Below, piece by piece: positions 24,801-35,929 of a stretch of 64,000 nt of DNA. Numbering within the stretch: the first letter of the stretch is position 1; every line of letters starts with the position of its first letter. Below the pieces are notes generated by a model. The model was not told the origin of the DNA. It did no database searches and was given only the letters and a program-made list of their open reading frames with translations. Made by a program: the position numbers and the translations under genes. The DNA lies in the NCBI RefSeq assembly GCF_963924675.1, contig NC_089221.1:135450263-135514262 (forward strand), read 5' to 3'. This DNA is from Phocoena phocoena. Its lineage: Eukaryota > Chordata > Mammalia > Artiodactyla > Phocoenidae.

Positions 24801-27800
24801 CCCGAAGCCTTACCCTAACCCGTTCCCTAATTCTAACCCGTACGCTAACACTAACCCGTACCATAACACGTACGCTCACCCTAAACTGTTGTAGCCTAAC
24901 CTGTACCCTAAACAATTCCCATTCACTAAAACTCAACCTAACCCTAACCCTAAACCTAACCCTTACCCGAAGACTTACCCTAAATTGTCCCCTAAGCCTA
25001 ACCCATACACTAACACTAACCCGTACCCTAACACGTATGCTAACCCTAAAACGTTGTCATACCCTAACATGTACCCTAAACCCTCCCCGTTCCCTAACCC
25101 TAACCCTAATCCTAACCCTTACCCGAAGCCTTACCCTAAACCGTACCCTAATCCTAACCTGTACACTAACACTCTCCCATACCCTAACATGTACATTAAC
25201 CCTAAAATGTTGTCGTAGCCTAACCTGTACCCTAAACTGTCCCCATTCCCTAATCCTAACCCTAACCCTAACCTTTACCTGAAGCCTTAACCTAACCTGC
25301 AACCTAATCCTAACCCGTACACTAACACTAACCTGTACCCTAACAGGTACGCTAAACATTTGTCATATCCTAACCTGTACCCTAAACAGTCCCAGGTCCC
25401 TAATCCTAACCCTAAACCTAACACTTACCCGAAGCCTCACACTAACCCGTACCCTAATCCTAACGCTTACAACAACACTAACCGCTACGCTAACACGTAC
25501 GCTAACCCTAAACCGTTGTCGTACCCTAACCTGTACCCTAAGTCGTCACCATTCCCTAACCCTAACCCTAACCCTTACCCTAACCCTAAACCTTACCCGA
25601 AGCCTTACCCTAACCCGTACCATAATCCTAACCTGTACACTAACACTAACCCGTATCCTAACACGTACGATAACCCTAAAATATTGTACCTTAAACTGTA
25701 CCCCAAACCGTCTCCGATACCTAACCCTAACCCTAAACCTAACCTTTACCAAAAGCCTTCTCCTAACCCGTACCCTACTCCTAACCCATACACTAACAGT
25801 AACATATATCCTAACACGTACGTTAACCCTAAACCATTGTCGTACCCTCAACTGTACCCTAAATCGTCCCCATTCTCTAACACTAACCCTAACCTTAAGC
25901 CAGCCCTAAACCTTATCCGAAGCCTTACCCTAACTGTACCCCAATCCTAACCCGTACACTAACACTATCCCATAACCTAACACGTATGCTAACCCTAAAC
26001 TGTTGTCGTACCCTTACCTGTACCCTAAACTGTCCCCATTCCCTAACCTTAACTGTAACCCAAACCCTAACACTAAACCTTACCTGAAGCCTTACCCGAA
26101 CCCGTACCCTAATCCTAACTAGTACACTAACACTAACTCGTACCCTAACACACACGCTAACCCTAAACCATTGCCATACCCTAACCTGTACCCTAAACCG
26201 TCCACGTTCCCTAACACTAACCCTAACCCTTACCCGAAGTCTTACCCTAACCCGTATCCTAATCTTAACCTGTACCCTAACACATGTGCTAACCGTAAAC
26301 CGTTGTCATACCCTAACCTGTACCCTAAACCGTCCATGTTCCCGAACACTAACCCTAAGTGGAAGCCTTACACAAATCCGTACCCTAATCCTAACCCGTA
26401 CACTAATACTAACTGCTAACCTTACACGTACACTAACCCTAAACCGTTGTCGTACCCTAAACTTTACCCTAAACTGTCCCCGTTCCCTAACCCTAACCCA
26501 AACCTAACACTTACCTGAAGCCTTACCCTAACCCGTACCATAGTCCTAAACCGTACACTAACACTAACCCATACCCTAACACGTACGCTAAACCTAAACC
26601 GTTGTCGTATCCTAAACCGTCCCCATTCCCTAACCCTAACCCTAACCCTAAACCTTACCCGAAGCCTTACCCTAAATCATACCCTAAACCTAACCCGTAC
26701 ACAAACACTAACACATACCCTAACACGTACACTAAACCTAAACCATTGTCGTACCCTAACTTTACCCTAAACCGTCCCCATTCCCTAACCCTAACCCTTA
26801 CTCCAAGTCTTACACTAAACCGTACCCTAATCCTAACCCATACACTAACACTAGCACATACCCTAACACGTATGCTAACCCTAAAACGTTATCGTACCCT
26901 AACCTGTATCTGAAAACGTCCCCCTTCTCTAAAACTAACCCTGACACTAACCCTAATCCTAACCCTAACCCTAAACCATACCCTAATCCTAACCCGTACA
27001 CTAACACTCACCCATATCCTAACACGGACGCTAAACCTAAAACCTTGTCGTTCCCTGAGCTGTACCCTAAACCATCCCCATGCCCTAACACTAGCCCTAA
27101 CCCTAACCCTTACCTGAAGCCTTACCCTAACCCGTACCTTAATCCTAACCCTTACACTAACAATAACTCGTACCCTAACATGTATGCTAACACTAAAACT
27201 TTGTCGTACCCTAAACTACGCTAAACGGTCCCCGTTCTCTAACACTAACCCTGACCCTTACCCGAAGCCTTATCATAAACCGTACCCTAATCCTAAACCA
27301 TACACTAACACGCACGCTAACCCTAAACCGTTGTCGTACCCTAATCTGTTCCCTAAACCGTCCCCGTTCCCTTACCATAACCCTAAACCTAAACCTAACC
27401 CTTCCCCTAATCCTAACCTGAACACTAACACTAACCTGTACCCTAACACGTATGCTCAACCTAAACCGTTGTCGTACCCTAACTTGTACCCTAAACCGTC
27501 TCCGTCCCCTAACCCTAACCCTAAACCTAACCCTTACCCGAAGCCTTACCCTAAGCCGTCCCCTAATCCTAACCCGTACGCTAACACGAAACCATACCCT
27601 AACATGTACGCTCACCCTATACCGTTGTTGTAACTCTATCCTGTACCCTAAAACGTCCCCGTCCCCTAACCCTAATCCGTCCCCTAATCCTAACCCGTAC
27701 GCTAGCACTAACCCATACCCTAACACATACGCTCAGTGTAAACTGCTGTCGTACACTAACCTGTACCCTAAACCGTCCCTGTCCCCTAAACCTAATGGTA

Positions 27801-28504
27801 AAACTAACCCTTAACCGAAGCCTTACCCTAACACGTCACTTAATCCCAACCCGTACGCTAACACTAACACGTACCCTAACACATATGCTCACCCTAAACT
27901 GTTGTCATACCCTAACCTGTACCCTAAACCATCCCCTAACCCTAACCCTAACCGTATCCCTAACCCTTACCCAGAGCCTTACCCTAACCCGTCCCCTAAT
28001 CCTAACCTGTACGCTAACACTAACCCATACCCTAACATGTATGCTCACCGTAAACCACTGTGGTACACTAACCTGTACCCTAAACCGTCCCCGTCCCCTA
28101 ACCGTCACCCTAACCCTTACCCGGAGACTTACACTAACCCATCCCGTAATCCTAAACCATAACCTAACACTAACCCATACCCTAACACGTACGCTCACCC
28201 TTAACCGTTGTCATACCCTAACTTACCCTAAATCGTCCCCATCCCCAAACCCTAAAGCTAACCCTTACCCGAAGGCTTACCGTAAACCGTCCCCTAATTC
28301 TAAACCGTACGCTAACAGTAACCTGTAACCTAACACGTATGACCACACTAAACCGCTGGCGCACCCTAACCTGTACCTAAACCGTCCCTGTCCTGTAACC
28401 CTAAGCCTTACCCTAACCCTAACACTTACCCGAAGCCTTACTCTAACCCGTCCCCTAATCCTAATCCGTACGCTAACACTAACCAGTACCCTAACACGTA
28501 CGAT
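21804..28504. repeat. Telomere-like satellite: higher-order array of degenerate CCCTAA hexamers
   Basis: About 6.7 kb, C-rich strand on plus throughout. Perfect TAACCC runs are short; most hexamers are fixed variants (GTACCC, TAATCC, GTACAC, TAACAC, GTACGC, GAAGCC, GTTGTC, GTCCCC). The variants recur in a set order, giving a unit of 25 hexamers (about 150 bp). The marker around GTACGC and GTTGTC recurs about 44 times, from 22003 to 28496, at a mean of about 151 bp (range about 100-168). Because six is a multiple of three and hexamer phase is kept, two frames per strand lack stops for long stretches; the apparent proteins of up to 339 codons (PNPNPY-like, TLTLTR-like, RVRVRV-like) are artefacts. 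It is not a working telomere. Confidence 0.95.
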
Positions 28505-29887
28505 ACAAGTTAAATATCCCAGAAAGTGAAAAATGGATAAAGAAGTTGTGGTACTTATGTACTATGGAATATCACTCAGCAATGAAATCTATGTCATCAG
28601 GCACATGGCAGAATAATGAATGGATTCAGGTACGATGATTCTACGTGAAATAAGTCACACAGAAAAAGAAACATCATAAGATATCACTAATACACGGAAA
28701 GTAAACTTGGCTACACATGAACTGAATTACAAAACAGAACAGGGTGTCAAATTTAGAAAACCAACTTATGCTTGCTTTAGGGGAAAGGTGAGTTGGAGTG
28801 CTGCATAAAACCAGAGATTGAAATTACCACAGATACCTTTCTGTAAGCCGAATATGTAATAGACAAGACCTACTCCTTGCTCAACGAAATGGACTCAACA
28901 CCCCATATTCATGCCTAGGTATATACCTGAATAGTAAGAATCTTAAAACCTATGGATTTATATGTCTCCGTAAGAGAATCAAGCTTGTGTACAGCATCAT
29001 AAACGCAGCAGTGAAAACCAGCTAAATACCATTATCAAAATATATTTCAAAAACAAAACACAATGACAGTGAAATAGAGAGCAATTCTTAAATAATTCAT
29101 TCAGGGCTTGTGATGCAACCTGGATTTACCACATCTACACCCAGAGCTGGGTGAGACATAAGGCTGGACACTTCGGGCTGATAGCATTGGTGAGGTTCGG
29201 TGAGCAAATGCAGACCCTTTGAAGTCATACTGCATGGTACCCATTCCATGGGTCCCAACTCTCTAGGTTTTAGGGATTCTTCCTTCAGCTAAAGTATGCA
29301 TGGGGAAGCCAGAGTATGGTCCACCATGTGATTGGGAAACGTTTTTAAATGCATCTCAGTTTTCGTCCCCTGGTACTCGGGTTCGCCATTCCAGACGCTT
29401 TACTAAAACTCTCCCCACTTGGAGAGTCAGTGCCTTTAACCTCCTGTTTGGCACAGTTTGTAATTTCTATGGAAGATGTACAGGAATAGGGAGAACCTAT
29501 GAGAGACTAGCTTAGATGTCTGGACGGGCACATTTAACTCTAATTTCCCACCAGGAAGAGGAATTAACGAAAGGCTCAGTGTGCCGTGTCAGATGCAGAT
29601 TAGGGCCTGAAGCAATCCCGCAGTTTTGTGGGCAGCTCACAAGAAAGCTAGTTGAAGAAAGGAGCTCAGGGGCACTATAATTCACAAACCTGCAGAGTTA
29701 TAAATGACAGCTATCATCCGAAAATATATTGAAGTTAAGCTGTGAAGAGGACTTGAAAGCAGTGCAGAATTGCAGGAAATCGATTTCAGGAGGTAGACTG
29801 GAATTGCATTTAAAGCATAGGAAAAGAGGCAGAACGTCGACAATGATGCACTTGGCCAAAAAGGGCGTATGCGTTTTTTCCTGAATA
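28505..29887 (+). repeat. L1-derived satellite unit in inverted orientation
   Basis: Reverse-oriented relative to all other satellite units: L1 3'-end-like sequence (gaaaaatggataaagaagtt at 28528) reads forward, followed by the reverse complement of the unit-specific part. It matches 29888-31260 read backwards; for example acaaacctgcagagttata near 29685 mirrors the segment near 30080. It joins telomere-like repeats on its left and the palindrome centre on its right. Confidence 0.85.
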
Positions 29888-29924
29888 TATTCAGGAAAAA
29901 ACGCATACGCCCTTTTTGGCCAAG
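29851..29924. repeat. Perfect 74-bp palindrome at an inversion junction
   Basis: Positions 29851-29887 are the exact reverse complement of 29888-29924, with centre cctgaatatattcagg. Pairing continues outwards with few mismatches into the arms of the surrounding inverted repeat. In normal monomers the palindrome has different flanks on each side; here both flanks are the same right-hand flank (gtcgacgttctgcctctttt and its complement). The flanking ends with GGCCAAAAAG look like terminal inverted repeats of a mariner-type non-autonomous element. Confidence 0.95.
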
Positions 29925-31603
29925 CGCATCTTTGTCGACGTTCTGCCTCTTTTCCTATGCTTTAAAGGCAAATGCCATCTACCTCTTGAAATTAGTTTCC
30001 TGCAATTCTGCCTTGCTTTGAAGGCCTCTTCATAGCCTTACCTCAATATACTTTTGGAAAATAGTTGGCCTTTATAACTCTGCAGGTTTGTGAATTACAG
30101 TGCCCCTGAGATCCATTTTTCAGCTCTTATTTTTGTGATCTGGCCTCATAACCACAGGATTGCTTCAGGACCTATTCTTGTTCTGGGGCGCCTTGCTGTG
30201 CCTTTGGTGAATTCTTTTTCTAGATGTGAATTTAGAGTGACATGTGCCCATCACAACACCTACAGCTAGTTTCTTGCTGGTTCCCCCTCTTCCCATTCAT
30301 CCTCCGCACTAACTGCAGACTGTGCGATACAGGAACTTAAATACTTTGACTCTGCAGGAGGGAATATTGTTAGTAAAGCAGCTGGAATGTCAATCCGGAG
30401 CCCCAGGAGAGGAAAAATGAGGTGCGTTTTAGAAACCTTTCCCAATCACATGGTATAACATTCGCTGGGTTATCCATGCATGATTTAGCTGTAGGAACAT
30501 TTCCTTCAACCTGGAGTGTTGGGAGCCTTGGAGTTAGAAGCATGAAGTATTGCATTAAAGGTTCGGCAGTTGCTCACCAAAGCTCATCAATGCTTTCAGC
30601 CCCAAGTGTCCAGCCTTATGTCTTATCCAGCTGTGGGTTTATATGTGGTCAATCCAGGTTGCATCACAGCCCCTGAACGAATTTTGTAAGAATTTTTCTC
30701 TCTTTCATTGTTTCTGTGTTTTGTTTTTAAAATTTATTTCTATAATGGGGTTTAACTCATTTTCACTGCTGTGTGTGTGCCGCTCTGCACACACTTGATT
30801 CCCTTATGGAGATATATCAATACATAGGTTTTAAGATTCTTATTACTCAGATATATTCCTCTGCAGTGTATAGGGGGTGTTGTGGCTTGTTCATTGAGCA
30901 AGGTGTAGATCTTGTCTAATGCTTATTTGGTTTATTGAATGGTATCTATGCTAATTTCAAACTCTGGTTTTAGGCATCACCCCACCTCTCCTTTCCCCTT
31001 AAGCTGACATAAGTGTGTTTTCTAAATGTGAGACACTGTTCTGTTTTGTAATTCATTTGTTGTGCAGCCATATTTACATTCTCTCTATAAGTGATGTCTT
31101 GTGATATGTTTCTTTTTCTGTTTGACTTATTTCAAGTAGTATTATCGGACCTAAATCCACTCTTTATGCTTCTACTAGCCTTATTACATTGAATTCATGG
31201 TGAAGAGATATTCCATTGTACATAAGTGCCACATCTTCTTTATCCATTGTTCTCTTTCCTGGGATATTTAAGGTGTACTGAAGTCGAGGTTCTTGTAAAC
31301 AGAGCAGCCCTAAACTGTGGTGTGCTTGTGTCTTGTTGATTTTTAGACTTCCCTAGATACACTCCTGTGATTGGAAGTGCCCTATGCTTTGTAGCTCTGT
31401 TTTTTAGATGATTTAGGAACCACCATACACTTCTCCAGAGTGGCTCTAGGCAGTTCACACACCGCCCATCAGCGTATAAAAGCTCCCAGTTCTCCATGGC
31501 CTGTCCTGCATTTCTGGTTTTCACAATAGTTTCGGATGGCCCTTTTGACCGGTGGAAAATGAGACTTCTTTGTTGTGCGCATTTGCATTGCTTGCTTGCT
31601 TGG

Positions 31604-31672
31604 TTGCCCATAACGTGCGTTTGCATTGTTTCCTGAATGTATTCAGGAAACAACCCATACACCCTATTTAGC
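31604..31672. repeat. Mariner-like palindrome, degenerate
   Basis: Inner part tttcctgaatgtattcagga is still nearly palindromic; the outer arms have decayed (ttggttgccca against tttagccaa). Marks the monomer joint. Confidence 0.8.
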
Positions 31673-33332
31673 CAACTGCATCATTGTCGAAATTCTGCCA
31701 CTTTTCATGTGCTTTAAAGACGAGTCCTATCTCTTGAAACCTGTTTCTTGCAATTCTGTCTTGCATTCAGATTCTCTTCTTTGCCTCACCTCAACATATT
31801 TTTGGACGTTAGTTTTCATTTATAACTCTGCAGGTTTGTGAATTACAGTGACCCTGAGCTTCATTTTTTAAGTTGCTCTTTTGTGAGCTGGCCTCAAAAC
31901 CACAGGATTGCTTCAGGCCCTATTTTGGCTCTGGCGAGGGCGGCTGAGCCTTTTTTAAAATTCTTATTCTTAATGGGAAATTAGAGTGACATGTGCCCGT
32001 CCAAACCCCAACAACTATTCTCTCATTGGTTTCCCCTCTTCCCGTTCATCCTCCTCACAATTTGCAAAATGTGCGAAACAGAAGTTTAAATGTGCTGATT
32101 CTCCAAGTGGGGAGATTCTAAGTAACGTGGCTGGAATGGTGAACAGGAGCACCAGGAGAGGATAAATGAGGTGCATTTTAGACACATCTCCCGATCACGT
32201 GGTTTACAGTCCTCTGGGTTTTCCATGCATGTTTTAGCTGTAGGAAGATCCCTTGAACCTGCAGATTTGGGACCCATTGAATGGGTACCCGGTAGTATTA
32301 CTTTAAAGGGTGTGCATTTCCTCATCCAACCTCACATTTCTCTTAGCATGAACAGTTTCCAGCCTTGTCTCATCCTGCTGTGGGTCTAGATGTGTTCAAT
32401 CCATGTTGCATCACCGTCCCTGAGGAAAAGTTGTAAGAGGTTTACTCTGTCTCTTTGTTTAAATTTTTTCAATTTATTATTATATTGGTTACAGTTGATT
32501 TTCAAAGCTCTGTTTCTTGCTGCTGTATATCCACTTGATTCACCTACAGAGAGACATCAATAAATTCTTTTGCAGATTCTTAGTAGTCGTATATATTCTT
32601 TTCCGGTGACTTGAGTGTGCTGAGTGCAGTTCTTTTAGCTACCGTGTAGGACTTGTTGATTATCAATTTGGAATGGTCTCTTTGCTAATTTCAACATCCT
32701 GGATAATGCCTCACCACTCCCCACCTTTCCCGTTTAGCAGCCTTATGTGTGTTTTCTACATATTTGACTATGTTTTAGTTTTGTAATTTACTTCATGTGT
32801 AGCCATTTTGGATTCCACCTTTAAGTGATATCTTATGATATATGTCTTTTTCTTTTTGAATTATGTGACTTAGAATGATCATACGTAACTCCTCTGGAGT
32901 TGTTACAAGTGGCCATATTTCATTGATTTCCAGGCTGAGTATTATTCCACTCTACATAAGCACCACATCTCTATCCATTTTTTCCCTCCAGAGACATTTA
33001 AGTTATATCCTAGTCGAGGATCTTTTAAACAGAGAGGCAGTATACATTGGGGTGCCTGTGTGCTCTCAATTTCTGTTTTTCCTAAGATATACGCCAATGA
33101 GTGTAAGTGCCCTATGCTCTGTAGCTCATTTTTTAGATGCTTTGGTAAACACAGTACACTTCTCCAGAGTGACCGTTGGCAATATACATTTCCACTATAA
33201 GCCTCACAGGGCTCCCTTTTCTCCTTGCCCTGTCCTGCATTTCTGGTGTTTACACTTTATGAGGACGGCTCTTCTGACTGATGCGAAGTGATATCTTTGG
33301 TAGTATTGATTTCCAGTGCCCACATGTTTGGT

Positions 33333-33399
33333 TGGCTAAAAAAGTGTATGCCGTTTTCTTGAATATATACAGAAAAAGATGCATACACCCTTTTTGGCC
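33333..33399. repeat. Mariner-like palindrome, degenerate
   Basis: Arms ggctaaaaaagtgtatgcc and gcatacaccctttttggcc, centre cttgaatatatacag. Same place in the monomer as the other palindromes and closely matched by the copy at 52653-52720. Confidence 0.8.
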
Positions 33400-33877
33400 A
33401 ACTGCAATGTTGGCAATGTTCAGCCCCTTTTCTTCTGCTTAATGGTGAGTCCTTTCTACCTCTTCCAATCCCTTTCCTGCCATTCTCCGTTGCTTACAAC
33501 TCCTTTTATCTGACTTTCCTCAAGACACTTTTTAGTGATAGATATTTTCAACTCTGCAGTTTCGTGAATTTTATTGCCCCTGAGTTCCATTTTTCCACTT
33601 GTGTTTATGGGAACTGGCCACAAAGCAGCGGGATTTCCTCAATCCCTATTCTGTTTCCATGGGCAACCCTGGCCTTTGGTCAATTCGTCTTCCTGATTGG
33701 AAATTAGAGTGACATGTGCCTGTCTGAAAACCTAGGACTTGTCTCTCATTGTTCCTCCTCCTTCCACTTCATCCTCTGGACAAATTCCAAACTGTGCACA
33801 ACAGGATGTTGACAGTGCTGACATCTCCAAGTGGGGAGACTGTTAGTAAAGACACTGGAGGGGTGAACCCGAGCATC

Positions 33878-33909
33878 AGGAGATGAGGAGATGAGGAGAT
33901 GAGGAGATG
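33878..33909. repeat. (aggagatg)4 short tandem repeat
   Basis: Four perfect 8-bp units. The matching site in the second segmental copy (53198) has two. Confidence 0.95.
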
Positions 33910-34005
33910 AGATGCCTTTTCCGATCTCTTCCCAATCAGACGGTATACCATCCTCTGGGTGTGACAGGCATGTTTTAGCTGTAGGAAGGGTCCCATTCAT
34001 TTGAG

Positions 34006-34231
34006 GAGAACACCAGGGCTCTTTCAAAATCAGTGTCTCCCCGAAACCCAAACTGGGGGATTTTTTAAGTTACGGCTACACATATGTTCATTAAGGGTCT
34101 TGGGAAGTAGGCAGAGTCCAAACTTTAGATGATTGAAGTCTTCAGGGTCAGAAGCACTCACCACCAGCTTCCCTTAGGTTCGATTTTAACTGTCATTGAT
34201 AGATGATGTCAATAAAAACACCTATGGTTTC
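34006..34231. other. Unassigned start of the foreign insert
   Basis: Satellite similarity stops at about 34005 and unrecognised sequence follows. It is shared with 53311-53540 and contains no feature I can name. Confidence 0.4.
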
Positions 34232-34395
34232 TCAGATTATTTCCCCTTATAGGTTATTGCAAAATATTGAGTGTAGTTCCCTGTGCTATACAGTAGTTCC
34301 TTGTTGATGATCGATTTTATACATAGCAGTGTGTATGTGTTAATCCCAAACTGTTAATTTATCCCTCCTCCCACCTTTCCCCTTTGGTAATAATA
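34232..34395 (-). mobile_element. L1 3' UTR fragment (reverse)
   Basis: Segment with tataggttattgcaaaatat, ctatacagtagttccttgtt and ttaatcccaaactgttaatt, a better-preserved L1 3' UTR than the one in the satellite. Duplicated at 53541-53700. Confidence 0.75.
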
Positions 34396-35929
34396 AATTA
34401 TAAGATTTTATACTTCTCAGAAATGGGGGAGCTGAAAGAGAGGTATCATTTTCAATGGCAAAGCATTTAAAACAAGATTGAAGATTTAACCAAGATTATT
34501 AGATGTACATCCTTGGAAAGAAATCACTTCGTTTCTCTAATATTGACCTGACAAAGAAGACAAACCTTTTCACTGAACTTGCTTATAATAAAGTGACGGA
34601 AATATCAAATGGAAATGTTAGAAACATCTTATTTTACCCAAGCCTTATATACTGTTCTATGTTAATTACAGGTTTGGTCACACATCTGTTCATTGAAGTT
34701 ACAATGTTCTCAATTTCTGTTACTGATACTCCAGAGTGGAACCCAACAAGTGTCCCCCTGCCCAGTGTCATTGGAGCCAACAGATCGAGACTGAGTTTGG
34801 TTCAGAAGCAAAGGAAAATTTACATTTTGATCAGAGAATGGAGAGGTGAGAGCATGTGCTACCCAGCGGGCTGTGGACTGGGCTGCTGTGTAGAGATCCT
34901 TTCAGAGTCAGTGGGAGGGAAGCGGTGGAACTCTCGAGGGCCCGGTTGGCTGCAGCTCAGGCTCTATATCGCGGAGTCTGCACTGGGCCCCAGGAGCTGA
35001 TGTGTCGACCCAGCCATTCTGCACTAGGATATCTGGTCTGAAGTGCCGGGTATGGAACCTCTGCATGCGGGACACTAGCAGCACGTGAAATTAGACAAAG
35101 CACAAAGGATAAAAAAGGTTAGACTTTATTTTATTGCCCAGATTCTATTTTTATCTCCCAGGGATTTTTAAGGGGCTTTGCCTGGGACAAAGCCCTCTTC
35201 TGCCTTTTGTTCGGTTCCTAATTCTTGGAGTGCTGAGGGTGCAGACCCTTCTTTTGTAACTGCTGAGTGCTGAGTTAGGAGCCCTCATACCGGGGGCGAG
35301 GATCAGAACCTCTCCACAGCAGCCTCCAGGTGACATTGATTGTTGTCAGGTCTCCTGCCTCCCTGCTCGTCCGCCTGAGCACCAGCATTGGAAGTGTTAT
35401 AGATTCTAATGACCTTTAAGGGTCCAGGAAGGAAATGTGCAGTGATGCTGTGGGGTCCAGTTTCACCCTGCCCCACATTTGTTCGGCCACCTTACGCTGA
35501 CCGTTTCTGCCAGCCTAGATGCTCTGACCAGTAGTCTGCGCTTTCTTCAGTTCGGCACCTGAATTAAAGAAAAAACAGCACCAGGTGTCAGGACCATGCC
35601 CGCTCTACTCCCAGACAGCCCAGGGTCAGTGGTGATCAAGGACCATGATGACCACTGAGTCAACAGCCTTTTGAAGTAAACAGGAGTCCAGCCGGTCTTA
35701 TTGGCCACCATCATCACGGTGTCTGTAGGCTTTTCTATGGTGACAGCGTGATATACGGTTCCCCACCAAGATTATTAGCTCCCTTCTGGGTGCAGTAAGT
35801 CCTACAAGCAGTAGTCTACTGTTTTGGGACACACTCTTGCTGTTTTATAGGAGAAACTCCAGGTCAAGTAATGGTCACACGAGTCATCATGGTGCCCCGT
35901 AACCCCTGGTTATCTCTCTGGAGGTTGGA
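34396..35929. other. Unassigned part of the retroviral insert
   Basis: About 1.5 kb shared with copy 2. It lies downstream of pol in the minus-strand direction, where integrase, env or a 3' LTR would be expected, but I recognise none. Overlapping AATAAA signals on the minus strand at 35125-35135 could belong to an LTR or a transcript end. A plus-strand frame of 165 codons (34503-35000) is not kept in copy 2, so I do not call a gene. Low confidence that any of it is coding. Confidence 0.4.

Larger units (their letters stand above)
29888..34005 (-). repeat. L1-derived satellite array, about 1.75-kb monomers (first block)
   Basis: Monomers run palindrome to palindrome: 29888 to about 31637, then to about 33365, then a third broken off near 34005. 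Each has a unit-specific part (ctgcaggtttgtgaattaca near 30085 and 31828, then attgcttcaggcc and cctggtggg-like segments) and a degenerate reverse L1 3' end. The middle part is homologous to the core of the 1.2-kb satellite on the left (ggccacaaagc, then ttgcttcagg, then agagtgacatgtgcc), so both are subfamilies of one satellite. The monomer length fits the common cetacean satellite of about 1.75 kb; I could not compare them directly. Confidence 0.85.

Noticed and set aside
22434..25950. Long ORFs (326, 339, 196 codons and others) encoding PNPNPY-, TLTLTR- or RVRVRV-type repeats
   Set aside because: Hexamer repeats in constant phase leave two frames per strand without stops. The frames overlap on both strands and start and stop at random hexamer variants; no gene signal.
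21804..28504. A functional chromosome end
   Set aside because: Perfect TAACCC runs are short, variants dominate, and complex DNA lies on both sides. It is interstitial or subtelomeric, not a terminal telomere.
29300..29515. Small ORFs in the satellite (for example 71 codons at 29300 and similar frames at 30370 and 49424)
   Set aside because: The same satellite segment is read in different monomers with different lengths and starts; no conservation of frame.
29851..29924. A transcription terminator or microRNA precursor
   Set aside because: Perfect hairpin, but it is the shared palindrome of a mobile element in every monomer; no evidence of processing, so kept as a repeat feature only.
34503..35000. 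Plus-strand ORF of 165 codons as a gene
   Set aside because: The frame is broken in copy 2 and no domain is recognisable.
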